64,000 bases of DNA, from positions 620,001 through 684,000 of the forward strand of contig NZ_FNWK01000002.1 of NCBI RefSeq assembly GCF_900108295.1, in the 5' to 3' direction. Below are positions 8,880-16,731 of this stretch, piece by piece (the first letter of the stretch is position 1; the number at the start of each line of letters is the position of its first letter). Source of the stretch: Sphingopyxis sp. YR583 (GTDB taxonomy: Bacteria > Pseudomonadota > Alphaproteobacteria > Sphingomonadales > Sphingomonadaceae). Made by a program: the position numbers and the translations under genes. The notes beneath the pieces are model-generated. The model ran no database searches, was not told the DNA's origin, and saw only the letters and a list, made by a program, of their open reading frames with translations.

Positions 8880-9620
8880 TCACAGCGCGCCCCGCAACGC
8901 CTGTCCGAGCAGGCGGAAATAGGTCTGGCTTTCGGAATTGCCGTCAACGGCCCATTCGGGATGCCATTGCACCGCCAGCAAGGGCGCACCATTCGGCCGC
9001 GCGCTGAACGCTTCGACCAGCCCATCTGGCGCCCGCGCCTCGACCGACAAACCATCGGCAAGCCGGCCTACGCCCTGATAGTGAACCGAGTTCACGTCGA
9101 GCGACGGCGCGCCATAGGCCGACGCGAGCATCCCACCCTCGACCAGATCGACATGATGGCGATGATCGAACATCGCGTCGAACAGCGTGCCGTCGGGCGT
9201 ATGATGCCGCAGCAATTCGCCGTTCGTCGCGGTGTCACGCCGCAGCGTCCCGCCAAGCGCGACATTGATATCCTGAAACCCCCGGCAGATGCCGAACAGC
9301 GGCCGCTGTGCCGCGATCACCGCCTCGACGAGGTCGCGCATCATTCGGTCGCGGTCGGGGTCGAAGGGGCCTTCGCCCTCGCTATCCTCGCCATAGCGCG
9401 CCGGTTCAACATTCGACGGCGATCCGGTGAGCAGCACGCCATCGAGGCGCCCGACGATATCGTCGGCATGCATATAATCGGGAAGCGACGGGATCAGCAG
9501 CGCGGCGCAATCGGCATGTCGCATCGCCGCCTTGGCATAACGGTTCATCACCGCCTGCGCATATTCCGCCCCGACCTGCCGGTTGCAGGCGATGATGCCA
9601 AGTACGGGACGGGCGGACAC
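8880..9620 (-). CDS. Gamma-glutamyl-GABA hydrolase-like class-I glutamine amidotransferase (PuuD-like)
   Basis: A 246-residue stand-alone glutaminase-fold hydrolase. The LLTGSPSNVEPARY loop (63-76), the nucleophile Cys112 in FGICRGFQDINVALGG and the AVQWHPEW motif with the catalytic His are all present. In the Puu pathway this enzyme releases GABA and glutamate from gamma-glutamyl-GABA. The only in-frame start before the conserved N-terminus is GTG at 9620, without a strong ribosome-binding site. It lies 105 bases before the putrescine-type aminotransferase on the same strand. With the PuuA-like gene it brackets the gamma-glutamylation route, but no PuuB or PuuC is seen here. Confidence 0.9.
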   Translation of the reverse strand: MSARPVLGIIACNRQVGAEYAQAVMNRYAKAAMRHADCAALLIPSLPDYMHADDIVGRLDGVLLTGSPSNVEPARYGEDSEGEGPFDPDRDRMMRDLVEAVIAAQRPLFGICRGFQDINVALGGTLRRDTATNGELLRHHTPDGTLFDAMFDHRHHVDLVEGGMLASAYGAPSLDVNSVHYQGVGRLADGLSVEARAPDGLVEAFSARPNGAPLLAVQWHPEWAVDGNSESQTYFRLLGQALRGAL

Positions 9621-9694
9621 TGGCGCAAGAATCCTTCGGAAAGCGAAGTATCCTTGCTGCCGATTTTCTCCGCCCGATGCCAGCGGAAATTATG

Positions 9695-10666
9695 TCAGAC
9701 GTGCTGACGCGCAAAAGCGGCGGCGGCGCCGAACAGGCCGGGCTGCGGATGCGTGATCAGCTTGACCGGCAGCGCCGACATGAAGCCTTCGAAACGCCCC
9801 TTTTCGATAAAGCGTTCGGGAAAGCCCGAGCGGACGAGGCTGTCGCGGATGCGCAGCCCAAGGCCGCCTGCGATGACGACGCCGCTCGCCCCCTGCGCCA
9901 GCGCAAGGTCGCCCGCGACGCTGCCCAGCGACAGGCAGAAACGGTCGACCGCCGCTGCGGCGAGGCTGTCGCCGCCTTCCAGGGCGCTGGTCCAGATCGC
10001 CCTGTCGTCGAGCCGTGGGATCGCGCGCCCTTCGAGTGCGGCAAGCGTCTCGTAAATATCGACGATACCCGGCCCCGAGACGATCCGTTCGATCGATACG
10101 CGGCGGTGCCGCTTGCGCAGCCGCGCGAGGATCGCATCCTCGATGCTGTCGAGCGGCGCGAAGTCGATATGCCCGCCCTCGGTCGCCTGCACCCGGTAAT
10201 TGTCGCCGTCGCGCCAGATATGCGCGACGCCAAGGCCCGTACCGGGGCCGATGATGGTGATCGTGCCGGTCGCTGGCAGCGGCTCGTCGGGGCCGGTCAG
10301 CCGTTCGAAATAGTTTTCGTCGGCCTGTGCCACCGCATGGCCGACCGCCTCGAAATCATTGACGAGGACATAACGGTCGACGTTCATCTTCTCGTTGATC
10401 AACGCCGGACGAATGATCCACGGATTATTGGTGAAGCGGATGATCTCGCCGCGCGTCGGTCCAGCGATCGCGATCGCTACGCCGCGCGGCAGCGTACCGC
10501 CCTGCTGGCGCTCGAAATCCTGCCACGCGGTCTGAAAGCTCGCATGGTCCTTCGTATGCAGCGTCGTCGCCTCGCCGAGCGAGAGCACGCGCCCGCCTTC
10601 GACTTCGGCGATCGCAAAGCGTGCGTGGGTGCCGCCGATATCGACCGTGACGATCCGTTCGCTCAT
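9695..10666 (-). CDS. glk: Glucokinase (ATP-dependent, bacterial Glk family)
   Basis: A 323-residue ROK-unrelated bacterial glucokinase that phosphorylates glucose at C6. DIGGTHARFAIAE near the N-terminus is the phosphate-1 loop and IIGPGTGLGVAHI with the TEGGHIDFAP segment forms the sugar and adenosine sites, as in E. coli Glk. The ATG at 10666 follows GAGGAAGAGT; an upstream extension would be basic, non-conserved sequence. The C-terminus PGLFGAAAAFARQH is typical of the family. It ends 74 bases before the PuuD-like gene, so a link to polyamine genes may be only positional. Confidence 0.92.
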   Translation of the reverse strand: MSERIVTVDIGGTHARFAIAEVEGGRVLSLGEATTLHTKDHASFQTAWQDFERQQGGTLPRGVAIAIAGPTRGEIIRFTNNPWIIRPALINEKMNVDRYVLVNDFEAVGHAVAQADENYFERLTGPDEPLPATGTITIIGPGTGLGVAHIWRDGDNYRVQATEGGHIDFAPLDSIEDAILARLRKRHRRVSIERIVSGPGIVDIYETLAALEGRAIPRLDDRAIWTSALEGGDSLAAAAVDRFCLSLGSVAGDLALAQGASGVVIAGGLGLRIRDSLVRSGFPERFIEKGRFEGFMSALPVKLITHPQPGLFGAAAAFARQHV

Positions 10667-10786
10667 GACTCTTCCTCGCCGGTCCCAACATCGCCGGTGC
10701 AGCTCGTGGAATGTCGCATGGCCGGGGGCGATGCAACAGGGCATAGCTATTCGTCGCCCCTTGCACTTTGCCGGAAACCATCCTAT

Positions 10787-10803
10787 TTGCGAATCATTCG
10801 CAA
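10787..10803. promoter_or_regulatory. Fur-like palindromic operator
   Basis: TTGCGAATCATTCGCAA is a perfect inverted repeat of 7 + 3 + 7 bases lying 15 bases before the methyltransferase start and between two divergent genes. The form resembles the iron-regulator boxes (Fur type) of alphaproteobacteria. Binding of Fur is inferred, not shown. Confidence 0.55.
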
Positions 10804-10818
10804 TAAAGGATCAAGCGC

Positions 10819-11670
10819 ATGTCCGATGTCGAGACCGCCCCGACGCATGACTGGAACGGTGACAGCGGGACGCGCTGGGCGGCCAATCTGGCGCGACTGG
10901 ATGTGATGCTCGAGGATTTCGGCAAGGCTGCGATCACAGCCGCCAACGTGCGCGCCGGTGAACTAGTCCTCGATATCGGCTGCGGATCGGGCACTTCGAC
11001 CTTCCCGCTTGCCGAACAAGTCGGCCCCGGCGGACATGTCCTCGGCGTCGACATTTCGGAGCAACTAGTCGAGATTGCCCGCGCAGCCGCGCCCATTGGC
11101 GCGCCGGTGGAGTTTCGATGCGCCGACGCGGCGACTACCTCGTTACCGGCGGGAAGCTTCGATCTTCTCTTCTCGCGCTTTGGCGTGATGTTCTTTGACG
11201 ACCCAGTGGCAGCCTTCACCCATATGCGCGGCGCGCTGAAGCCCGGCGGACGACTGGCCTTTGTCTGCTGGCGCGGCGCGCAGGAGAATGACTGGGTCCG
11301 CCTTCCGATGTCCGCGATCCGCGATATCGTCGAGCCCGTTCCCGCCGACCCGACCGCCCCCGGCCCCTTCGCTTTTGGTGACCGGCAGCGATTGGCCGAC
11401 ATTCTCGCGGCGGCCGGCTTCACAGCTATCGACATCGTCCCCTTCGATACGACGATTTCCTATGGCCGCGGCGCCACGCGCGCGGAGGCCGTCGACGACG
11501 CGCTCGACATGGCGTTTCAGGTCGGCCCCTTGTCGCGCGCGCTTGCCGACCAGCCCGAGGACATCCGCGCCCGCGCAGCGGACGCCGTTCGTGCAGCCTT
11601 CGCCAAACGCCCCGGCGAAACGTCGGTGCTGATCGACGGCGCGGGGTGGATCGTTACGGCCCGGAACTAA
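10819..11670 (+). CDS. Class-I SAM-dependent methyltransferase
   Basis: A 283-residue soluble methyltransferase. Motif I VLDIGCGSGTSTF is near residues 52-64, with the acidic residue of motif II in VLGVDIS and the motif IV region DLLFSRFGVMFFDDP. The layout is that of the UbiE/Methyltransf_25 group that acts on small molecules. The ATG at 10819 follows AAGGA at a spacing of 8. The gene stands alone, diverging from glk, with a Fur-like palindrome in its leader. The acceptor substrate cannot be predicted; adjacent genes do not suggest a pathway. Confidence 0.85.
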   Translation: MSDVETAPTHDWNGDSGTRWAANLARLDVMLEDFGKAAITAANVRAGELVLDIGCGSGTSTFPLAEQVGPGGHVLGVDISEQLVEIARAAAPIGAPVEFRCADAATTSLPAGSFDLLFSRFGVMFFDDPVAAFTHMRGALKPGGRLAFVCWRGAQENDWVRLPMSAIRDIVEPVPADPTAPGPFAFGDRQRLADILAAAGFTAIDIVPFDTTISYGRGATRAEAVDDALDMAFQVGPLSRALADQPEDIRARAADAVRAAFAKRPGETSVLIDGAGWIVTARN

Positions 11671-11779
11671 CAGGTCTGGGCCTCCAAAAGGCCACCGCCC
11701 CGTTGCCATTATCTTCATCGAAGCCGCCGCGCGCGACTTCCGTACATTTTTTTCCAAGGCTGCGCCGACACCGTTCCGT

Positions 11780-11823
11780 CTTGTGATTGTCGCCGGGAAG
11801 ACATTCCGGCCCCCGATCACAAG
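11780..11823 (+). promoter_or_regulatory. Structured 5' leader hairpin of the autotransporter gene
   Basis: CTTGTGAT at 11780-11787 pairs perfectly with ATCACAAG at 11816-11823. Between them GCCGGGAA and TTCCGGC form an inner stem with one bulge. The stem ends directly at the ribosome-binding site GAGGAA, nine bases before the ATG. It may stabilise the mRNA or modulate ribosome access. Confidence 0.45.
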
Positions 11824-11832
11824 AGGAACCCG

Positions 11833-14800
11833 ATGCGCAAGACTCTGCTGGCCTCCACCTGCCTGGCCACCCTTCTTTCGACCGCCGCTTATGCCGAAAC
11901 GACGATCAGCACCGCCACGACGGCGCCGGTGCGAACGTCGACGATCAAGTCGGGCGCGGCCGACGACATCAAGATCGTTGCGGCCGGCTCGATCAAGCCG
12001 ACGGTCACAGGCCCCGCGGTCACCATCGACAGCAACCACAAGGTGGTCAACGAAGGCACGATCGAGTTCAGCAACGTCGACGGCGCAACGGGCATTCTGG
12101 CGAACGCCGGCACATCGGGCGGCATCACCAACAGCGCGAGCGGCAAGATCACCATCGGCGAAACCTATGCACCGACCGACATCGACAATGACGGCGACCT
12201 CGACGGTGCTTTCGCGATCGGCAGCAACCGCGTCGGCATCGCCACCGCCGGAGCTTTCACCGGCAACATCGTCAACTCGGGCGCGATCTCGATCGAGGGC
12301 AATAATTCCGCCGGCATCCGGCTCGGCGGCCCGCTGACGGGGAATTTCACCAACGATGGCACCATCAACGTCATCGGCGACCGCGCACTGGGCGTCGGCC
12401 TGCAGGATGTCACCGGCAATGTCCGTCTGGCGGGCACGATCGGCGTGCAGGGCGTCGACGCGATCGGCGCACGGCTCACCGGGAACGTTACCGGATCGCT
12501 GGTCGTCCAGGGTAACCTTACCTCGACCGGCTATCGCTTCACGACGCCGCCCGCCGACCCGTCGAAGCTCGACGCCGACGACCTGCTCATCGGCGGCAAC
12601 GCGCTGTCGGTCGAAGGCAATGTCACCGGCGGCATCATCCTCGCCGTCGCACCCAAGGACACCAAGCCCGACGACAAGGATGAGGACAAAGACGGCATCG
12701 ACGACGACAAGGAAGGAAACGCCGTCGTGCGCTCCTTCGGTTCGGCAGCGGCAATCCGCATCGGCTCGGCCGACCGTGCCGTCACCATCGGCGCGGTACC
12801 CGGCACGGGCACGGGGCTCGGCGTCATCATCGACGGCGCGGTGCTCGGCAACGGCCTTTATGCGGGCAAGGATGGCAACGCGATCCAGATCGGTGGCCTC
12901 GGCGGCGCGGTCACGATTGCGGGCGGCATCGGCATCGGTTCTACCGGCAGCGTCACCGCGCTGTCGAAGGACACCGCCGCAACCGCGATCCGTATCGGTA
13001 GCGGCGCGACGACCCCTGAAATCCGCAACGCGGGCAAGATCGAAGCAACGACCGGCGGCAATGCCGCAGGTGCGGTCGCGACGGCCGTGCTGGTCGAAGC
13101 GGGCGGCGACGTCCCGCTGATCCGTAACAGCGGTTCGATCACGGCCAAAACCGGCGGCGACAACGGCACGGCACGCGCCATCGTCGATCTGTCGGGCAAG
13201 GTCGGCACGGTCGAAAACAGCGGCACGATCAGCGCAACCGGCGCGCTCGCCACGTCCGATCGCAACATCGCGATCGACCTGTCGGCGAACAACAATGGCG
13301 CGACAGTCAAGCAGACCGCGGTTGCCTCGGGCATCGCCGCGCCCAGCATCGTCGGCGACGTCCGCTTCGGCGGCGGCAACGACGTGTTCGACATCGCCGA
13401 CGGTTCGGTGAAGGGCAACAGCTTCTTCGGCGCCGGCAACAACAAGCTCGCCCTGTCGGGCGATGCGACCTACGCAGGCAACGCCCGCTTCGGCGCCGGA
13501 AACGACACGATGACGCTCGCTGGAACCTCGAAGTTCACCGGCCTCGCCGACTTCGGCGGCGGCACGGATACGCTGAGCATCGGCGGCACGTCGATCTTCT
13601 CCGGCACGCTTGCCAATTCGCAGGGGCTGGCGGTTTCGGTCGCGGGCGGCACCTTCGACATCGGCGGCGCCGCGACGATTTCGTCGCTCGCCGTCACCGA
13701 CAAAGGCACGCTCGGTGTGATGCTCGACACCGGCACGACCGGAACCAATCTTCAGGTTAGCGGCAACGCCAGCTTTGGCGCCGAATCGAAACTCGCGCTC
13801 AAGCTGTCGAGCATCGAAAAGGCCGAGGGCAAGCATATCGTGCTGACCGCCGGTTCGCTGAGCGGTGCGAGCAACCTGACCGCCTCGCAGACGCTGCTGC
13901 CCTTCCTCTACAAGGGTACGCTGACGTCGAACGCGACGCAGTTGATCGTCGACGTGTCGCGCAAGAGCACGACCGAACTCGGGCTCAACCGCTCCGAAGC
14001 CGGTGCGTTCGACGCGGTGCTCGACGCCGTGATCGCCGACCAGAAGGTCGAGAATGTCTTCCTTGGCATCACCGATGGCGATCAGTTCCGCAACCAGCTC
14101 GGCCAGATGCTCCCCGAACATGAAGGCGGCGTCTTCGAAACCGTCACCTCGGGTTCGCGCGCGCTGTCGCGCTACCTGCAAGACCCGAACGCGCCCTATC
14201 AGGACGAGGGCAAATGGGGTTATTGGGTCAACCAGGCCGTCTGGGGTACCTCGAAGGGCGTCGGCAACACCGCGAGCTATGACGTCAGCGGCTGGGGCAT
14301 TTCGGCCGGCGCCGAAATCGAAAGCAACCTCGGTAACTTCGGTGGCTCGATCGCTTATCTCAGCGGCAAGGACGGCAACGGCAGCAACGCCAATGAAGTC
14401 AGCACCAGCCAGTTCGAAGGCGCGCTGCACTGGCGCCTGCGCTCCGATGGTTTCCTTGCGAACGCCCGCGTTTCGGGCGCGCCGATCAGCTTCAAGGGCA
14501 CGCGTATCTTCCGCGCCGAAGCCGGCGCCGAGGACATCGAAAAGACGATGAAGGGCAAGTGGGACGGCACCTTGTGGTCGGCGTCGGGCTCGGTCGCCTA
14601 TGACACGCGCGTCGGTGGCCTGAGCTTCCGCCCGATGGTGGCGGTCGACTACTTCAAGCTGAAGGAAGACGGCTATCAGGAAACCGGCGGCGGCGCCGCG
14701 CTCGACCTTAAGGTGCTGAGCCGCGACAGCGACGAACTCGCCGTGTCGGGCACGGTCGCCATCGGCCTCGATTTCGGCGGTGCCGACGAATATGACGGCT

Positions 14801-15048
14801 GGACGCGCTTCGAACTCGAAGGTGGCCGCCGCCAGATCGTCAGCGGCACGCTGGGCGCGACGACCGCGTCGTTCAAGGACGGCACGCCCTTCACTCTCAC
14901 TCCTGATGATCGCACGAGCGGCTGGGTCGGCCGGTTCCGTGGCATCGCCGGCAATTCGGCCTTTCAGGTCGCCGGCGAAGTGTCCGCGGAAGAACAGCAA
15001 AGCCACATCGGCTGGGCGTTCCGTGCGAGTCTGCGGGTCGGCCTCTAG
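11833..15048 (+). CDS. Autotransporter (type Va secretion) with long beta-solenoid passenger
   Basis: A 1071-residue outer-membrane autotransporter. The signal peptide is about residues 1-21 (MRKTLLASTCLATLLSTAAYA). A repetitive Gly/Asn/Thr-rich passenger of about 750 residues has many G-x-I-x-N-SG-x-I steps typical of a beta-helix. The C-terminal beta-barrel covers roughly 795-1071, beginning near WGYWVNQAVWGTSKG and ending GWAFRASLRVGL. Two acidic loops interrupt the passenger: DIDNDGDLDG at 116-125 and an Asp/Lys-rich run at about 280-295, both like calcium-binding loops. The start has GAGGAACCC before the ATG. A strong hairpin follows the stop. The passenger's ligand or activity is not recognisable. 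Confidence 0.9.
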   Translation: MRKTLLASTCLATLLSTAAYAETTISTATTAPVRTSTIKSGAADDIKIVAAGSIKPTVTGPAVTIDSNHKVVNEGTIEFSNVDGATGILANAGTSGGITNSASGKITIGETYAPTDIDNDGDLDGAFAIGSNRVGIATAGAFTGNIVNSGAISIEGNNSAGIRLGGPLTGNFTNDGTINVIGDRALGVGLQDVTGNVRLAGTIGVQGVDAIGARLTGNVTGSLVVQGNLTSTGYRFTTPPADPSKLDADDLLIGGNALSVEGNVTGGIILAVAPKDTKPDDKDEDKDGIDDDKEGNAVVRSFGSAAAIRIGSADRAVTIGAVPGTGTGLGVIIDGAVLGNGLYAGKDGNAIQIGGLGGAVTIAGGIGIGSTGSVTALSKDTAATAIRIGSGATTPEIRNAGKIEATTGGNAAGAVATAVLVEAGGDVPLIRNSGSITAKTGGDNGTARAIVDLSGKVGTVENSGTISATGALATSDRNIAIDLSANNNGATVKQTAVASGIAAPSIVGDVRFGGGNDVFDIADGSVKGNSFFGAGNNKLALSGDATYAGNARFGAGNDTMTLAGTSKFTGLADFGGGTDTLSIGGTSIFSGTLANSQGLAVSVAGGTFDIGGAATISSLAVTDKGTLGVMLDTGTTGTNLQVSGNASFGAESKLALKLSSIEKAEGKHIVLTAGSLSGASNLTASQTLLPFLYKGTLTSNATQLIVDVSRKSTTELGLNRSEAGAFDAVLDAVIADQKVENVFLGITDGDQFRNQLGQMLPEHEGGVFETVTSGSRALSRYLQDPNAPYQDEGKWGYWVNQAVWGTSKGVGNTASYDVSGWGISAGAEIESNLGNFGGSIAYLSGKDGNGSNANEVSTSQFEGALHWRLRSDGFLANARVSGAPISFKGTRIFRAEAGAEDIEKTMKGKWDGTLWSASGSVAYDTRVGGLSFRPMVAVDYFKLKEDGYQETGGGAALDLKVLSRDSDELAVSGTVAIGLDFGGADEYDGWTRFELEGGRRQIVSGTLGATTASFKDGTPFTLTPDDRTSGWVGRFRGIAGNSAFQVAGEVSAEEQQSHIGWAFRASLRVGL

Positions 15049-15069
15049 CCCCCCGGCCGGCCCCGCCCG

Positions 15070-15108
15070 CAAGGGGGAAGCGTAACCCCTACCCACGCTT
15101 CCCCCTTG
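15070..15108 (+). terminator. Strong hairpin after the autotransporter gene
   Basis: CAAGGGGGAAGCGT at 15070-15083 and ACGCTTCCCCCTTG at 15095-15108 are perfect 14-base inverted repeats with an 11-base loop, 22 bases after the stop. No T-run follows, so it may protect the 3' end or be a weak or factor-assisted terminator. Confidence 0.6.
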
Positions 15109-15223
15109 CCTTGGGATAAAGAAACAAAGAAACAGATGCTTGTACAGTCCGCCCTCTCCATTCAGCGACCGCAGTTGCGCCGCAGATCGTGGGCGCTATA
15201 TGACACCGTCATCAGGGGGACGT

Positions 15224-15289
15224 ATGGCGCAAGGCAAAGTCGCGCTTACCGACAGAAGATGGCGTTCCAAAGCAAGCAATCCTTCATGA
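15224..15289 (+). CDS. Candidate 21-codon leader peptide coupled to the sigma factor
   Basis: A short open frame beginning ATG GCG CAA behind the G-rich stretch ATCAGGGGGACGT and encoding 21 residues, with Arg-Arg-Trp-Arg in the middle. Its TGA overlaps the proposed sigma-factor ATG in the arrangement ATGA at 15286-15289. The arrangement suggests translational coupling: ribosomes finishing the leader could restart on the sigma gene, which has no good ribosome-binding site of its own. The peptide matches nothing I recognise. It could also be a chance frame if the sigma factor starts at an earlier codon such as 15259. Confidence 0.35.
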   Translation: MAQGKVALTDRRWRSKASNPS

Positions 15290-15807
15290 CCGAGCCGCGT
15301 GACCAAAACGACGCCGTCCAGGGCATCGAAGGCGTATTGCTCGCCAACCGGGAACGGATCGTCCGCTTTCTGGAAGCACGCGGTGCCGGTGACGGCGCAG
15401 AGGATCTGTTCCAGGATCTGTGGATGCGGCTGACCGACCGAAAGACCGGTCCGATCGCCGAGCCCCTGCCCTATATCATGCGCGCGGCGAACAATCTGAT
15501 GCTCGATCGGTACCGGTCGGCGCGCCAGAGCGAACTGCGTGACAAGGCGTGGGGCGAAGCCTCGGCAACGCAAAGCCCCTCGACCGAAACCTCGCTGATC
15601 TCGCGCGAACAGCTTGCGCTCGTCGAAACGGCGATCGCGGCGACCGGCGAGCGGCCCGCGCGCATCTTCCGCCGGTTCCGCGTCGACGGCCAGAACCAGC
15701 GCGATATAGCCAGCGAAATGGGGGTCAGCCTGAGCACCGTCGAAGCCGATCTGCGCAAGGTCTACGCAACGCTCGCCGCGATACGGAGGCAGTTCGATGC
15801 AAGCTGA
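15286..15807 (+). CDS. ECF sigma factor, FecI-like
   Basis: A 173-residue extracytoplasmic-function sigma factor. The region 2 helices lie around residues 18-75 (EDLFQDLWMRL, then PYIMRAANNLMLDRYR), and the region 4 helix-turn-helix is near 130-165 (RDIASEMGVSLSTVEADLRK). There is no other domain. It would direct RNA polymerase to its own operon and to TonB-receptor promoters. ATG 15286 gives the usual FecI length; ATG 15259 (nine residues longer) is an alternative. It overlaps the FecR gene by 11 bases and forms a three-gene surface-signalling unit with FecR and an STN-domain receptor. Confidence 0.88.
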   Translation: MTEPRDQNDAVQGIEGVLLANRERIVRFLEARGAGDGAEDLFQDLWMRLTDRKTGPIAEPLPYIMRAANNLMLDRYRSARQSELRDKAWGEASATQSPSTETSLISREQLALVETAIAATGERPARIFRRFRVDGQNQRDIASEMGVSLSTVEADLRKVYATLAAIRRQFDAS

Positions 15808-16729
15808 TATGGCGAACGCCGAAGCGCACGCAATCGACTGGCTGATCCGCCAGCGCGACCCCGCTTTCGACGACTGGGATGGTTTTGCCGACTGGCTGGC
15901 CGAGAATCCCGAACATAATGCGATCTATGATGCGGTTGCCAGCCTCGATCACGATCTGGACGCCCTGTCCGCTGGACCCAAGCCGTCGGTGGTGATCATA
16001 GCAGACACGCCGCGTCGCCCATCGCGGCGGGCATGGTTCGGCGGCGCGATGGCCGCAGCGCTGGTCGGCGCGATCAGCCTGTCGAGCCTCGGCCTGTTCG
16101 GAAACGACGGTCGGATCAGGACCGAGGCGGGCGAGCACCGCACGATCGCGCTCTCCGACGGTTCGAAGATCGAGATCAATGGTGCCTCGGTGATCGAGAT
16201 CGACGAAGATCGCCCGCGCTTTGCCCGGCTGGAATCGGGCGAAGCGATGTTCCATGTCGTGCACCGCGACGATGCCCCGTTCGTGGTCGAGACGGGTGAC
16301 GCAAAGATCGTCGACCTCGGCACCGCCTTCAACGTCGTGCGCCGCGACCGCCAGACGTCGGTTGCGGTGTCCGAAGGCATCGTCCTCTACAACCCCGATC
16401 GCGAAAAGGTTCGCCTCGTCGCCGGCAAGGGCATCGAAGTACGCGACGGCGATCGCAAACCACCGGTCGTTCAGGATGTCGACGTCGCTGGCGTCGGCGG
16501 GTGGCGCAGCGGCTTGCTCGTCTATAACGGCACCCCGCTCGCCATTGTGGCCGAAGATCTGAAACGGACAGCCGGTATGCAGGTCAGTATCGCGCCCCAG
16601 GCAAGCGATCTGTCGTTCCGCGGCGCGCTGATCATCGACAAGAACCGGAACCGCACGATCGCCGACCTCGCCGCCCTGTCGGGTACGCGCGCCGAGCGGC
16701 AGGGCGAAGGCTGGATATTGACCCGCTGA
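15797..16729 (+). CDS. FecR-family anti-sigma / sigma regulator
   Basis: A 310-residue inner-membrane sigma regulator. The cytoplasmic N-terminal FecR domain (about 8-55) contains the W-x-x-W-L-A-x-N-P-E-H pattern (FADWLAENPEH). One transmembrane helix follows near 80-100 (GGAMAAALVGAISLSSLGLF). The periplasmic FecR domain (about 110-220) has LSDGSKIEINGAS and ends in an STN-like tail that would contact the receptor. ACGGAGGC lies 6-7 bases before the ATG, inside the sigma gene, so the two are translationally coupled. It relays receptor occupancy to the sigma factor. Confidence 0.92.
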   Translation: MQADMANAEAHAIDWLIRQRDPAFDDWDGFADWLAENPEHNAIYDAVASLDHDLDALSAGPKPSVVIIADTPRRPSRRAWFGGAMAAALVGAISLSSLGLFGNDGRIRTEAGEHRTIALSDGSKIEINGASVIEIDEDRPRFARLESGEAMFHVVHRDDAPFVVETGDAKIVDLGTAFNVVRRDRQTSVAVSEGIVLYNPDREKVRLVAGKGIEVRDGDRKPPVVQDVDVAGVGGWRSGLLVYNGTPLAIVAEDLKRTAGMQVSIAPQASDLSFRGALIIDKNRNRTIADLAALSGTRAERQGEGWILTR

Positions 16730-16731
16730 CG

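Noticed and set aside
11143..15096. A 1317-codon open frame on the - strand opposite the autotransporter and part of the methyltransferase gene
   Set aside because: It has an Arg/Ala/Asp-rich composition, no domain motif and no ribosome-binding site. The + strand genes have clear signal peptide, barrel and SAM motifs. It is an artefact of high GC in third positions.
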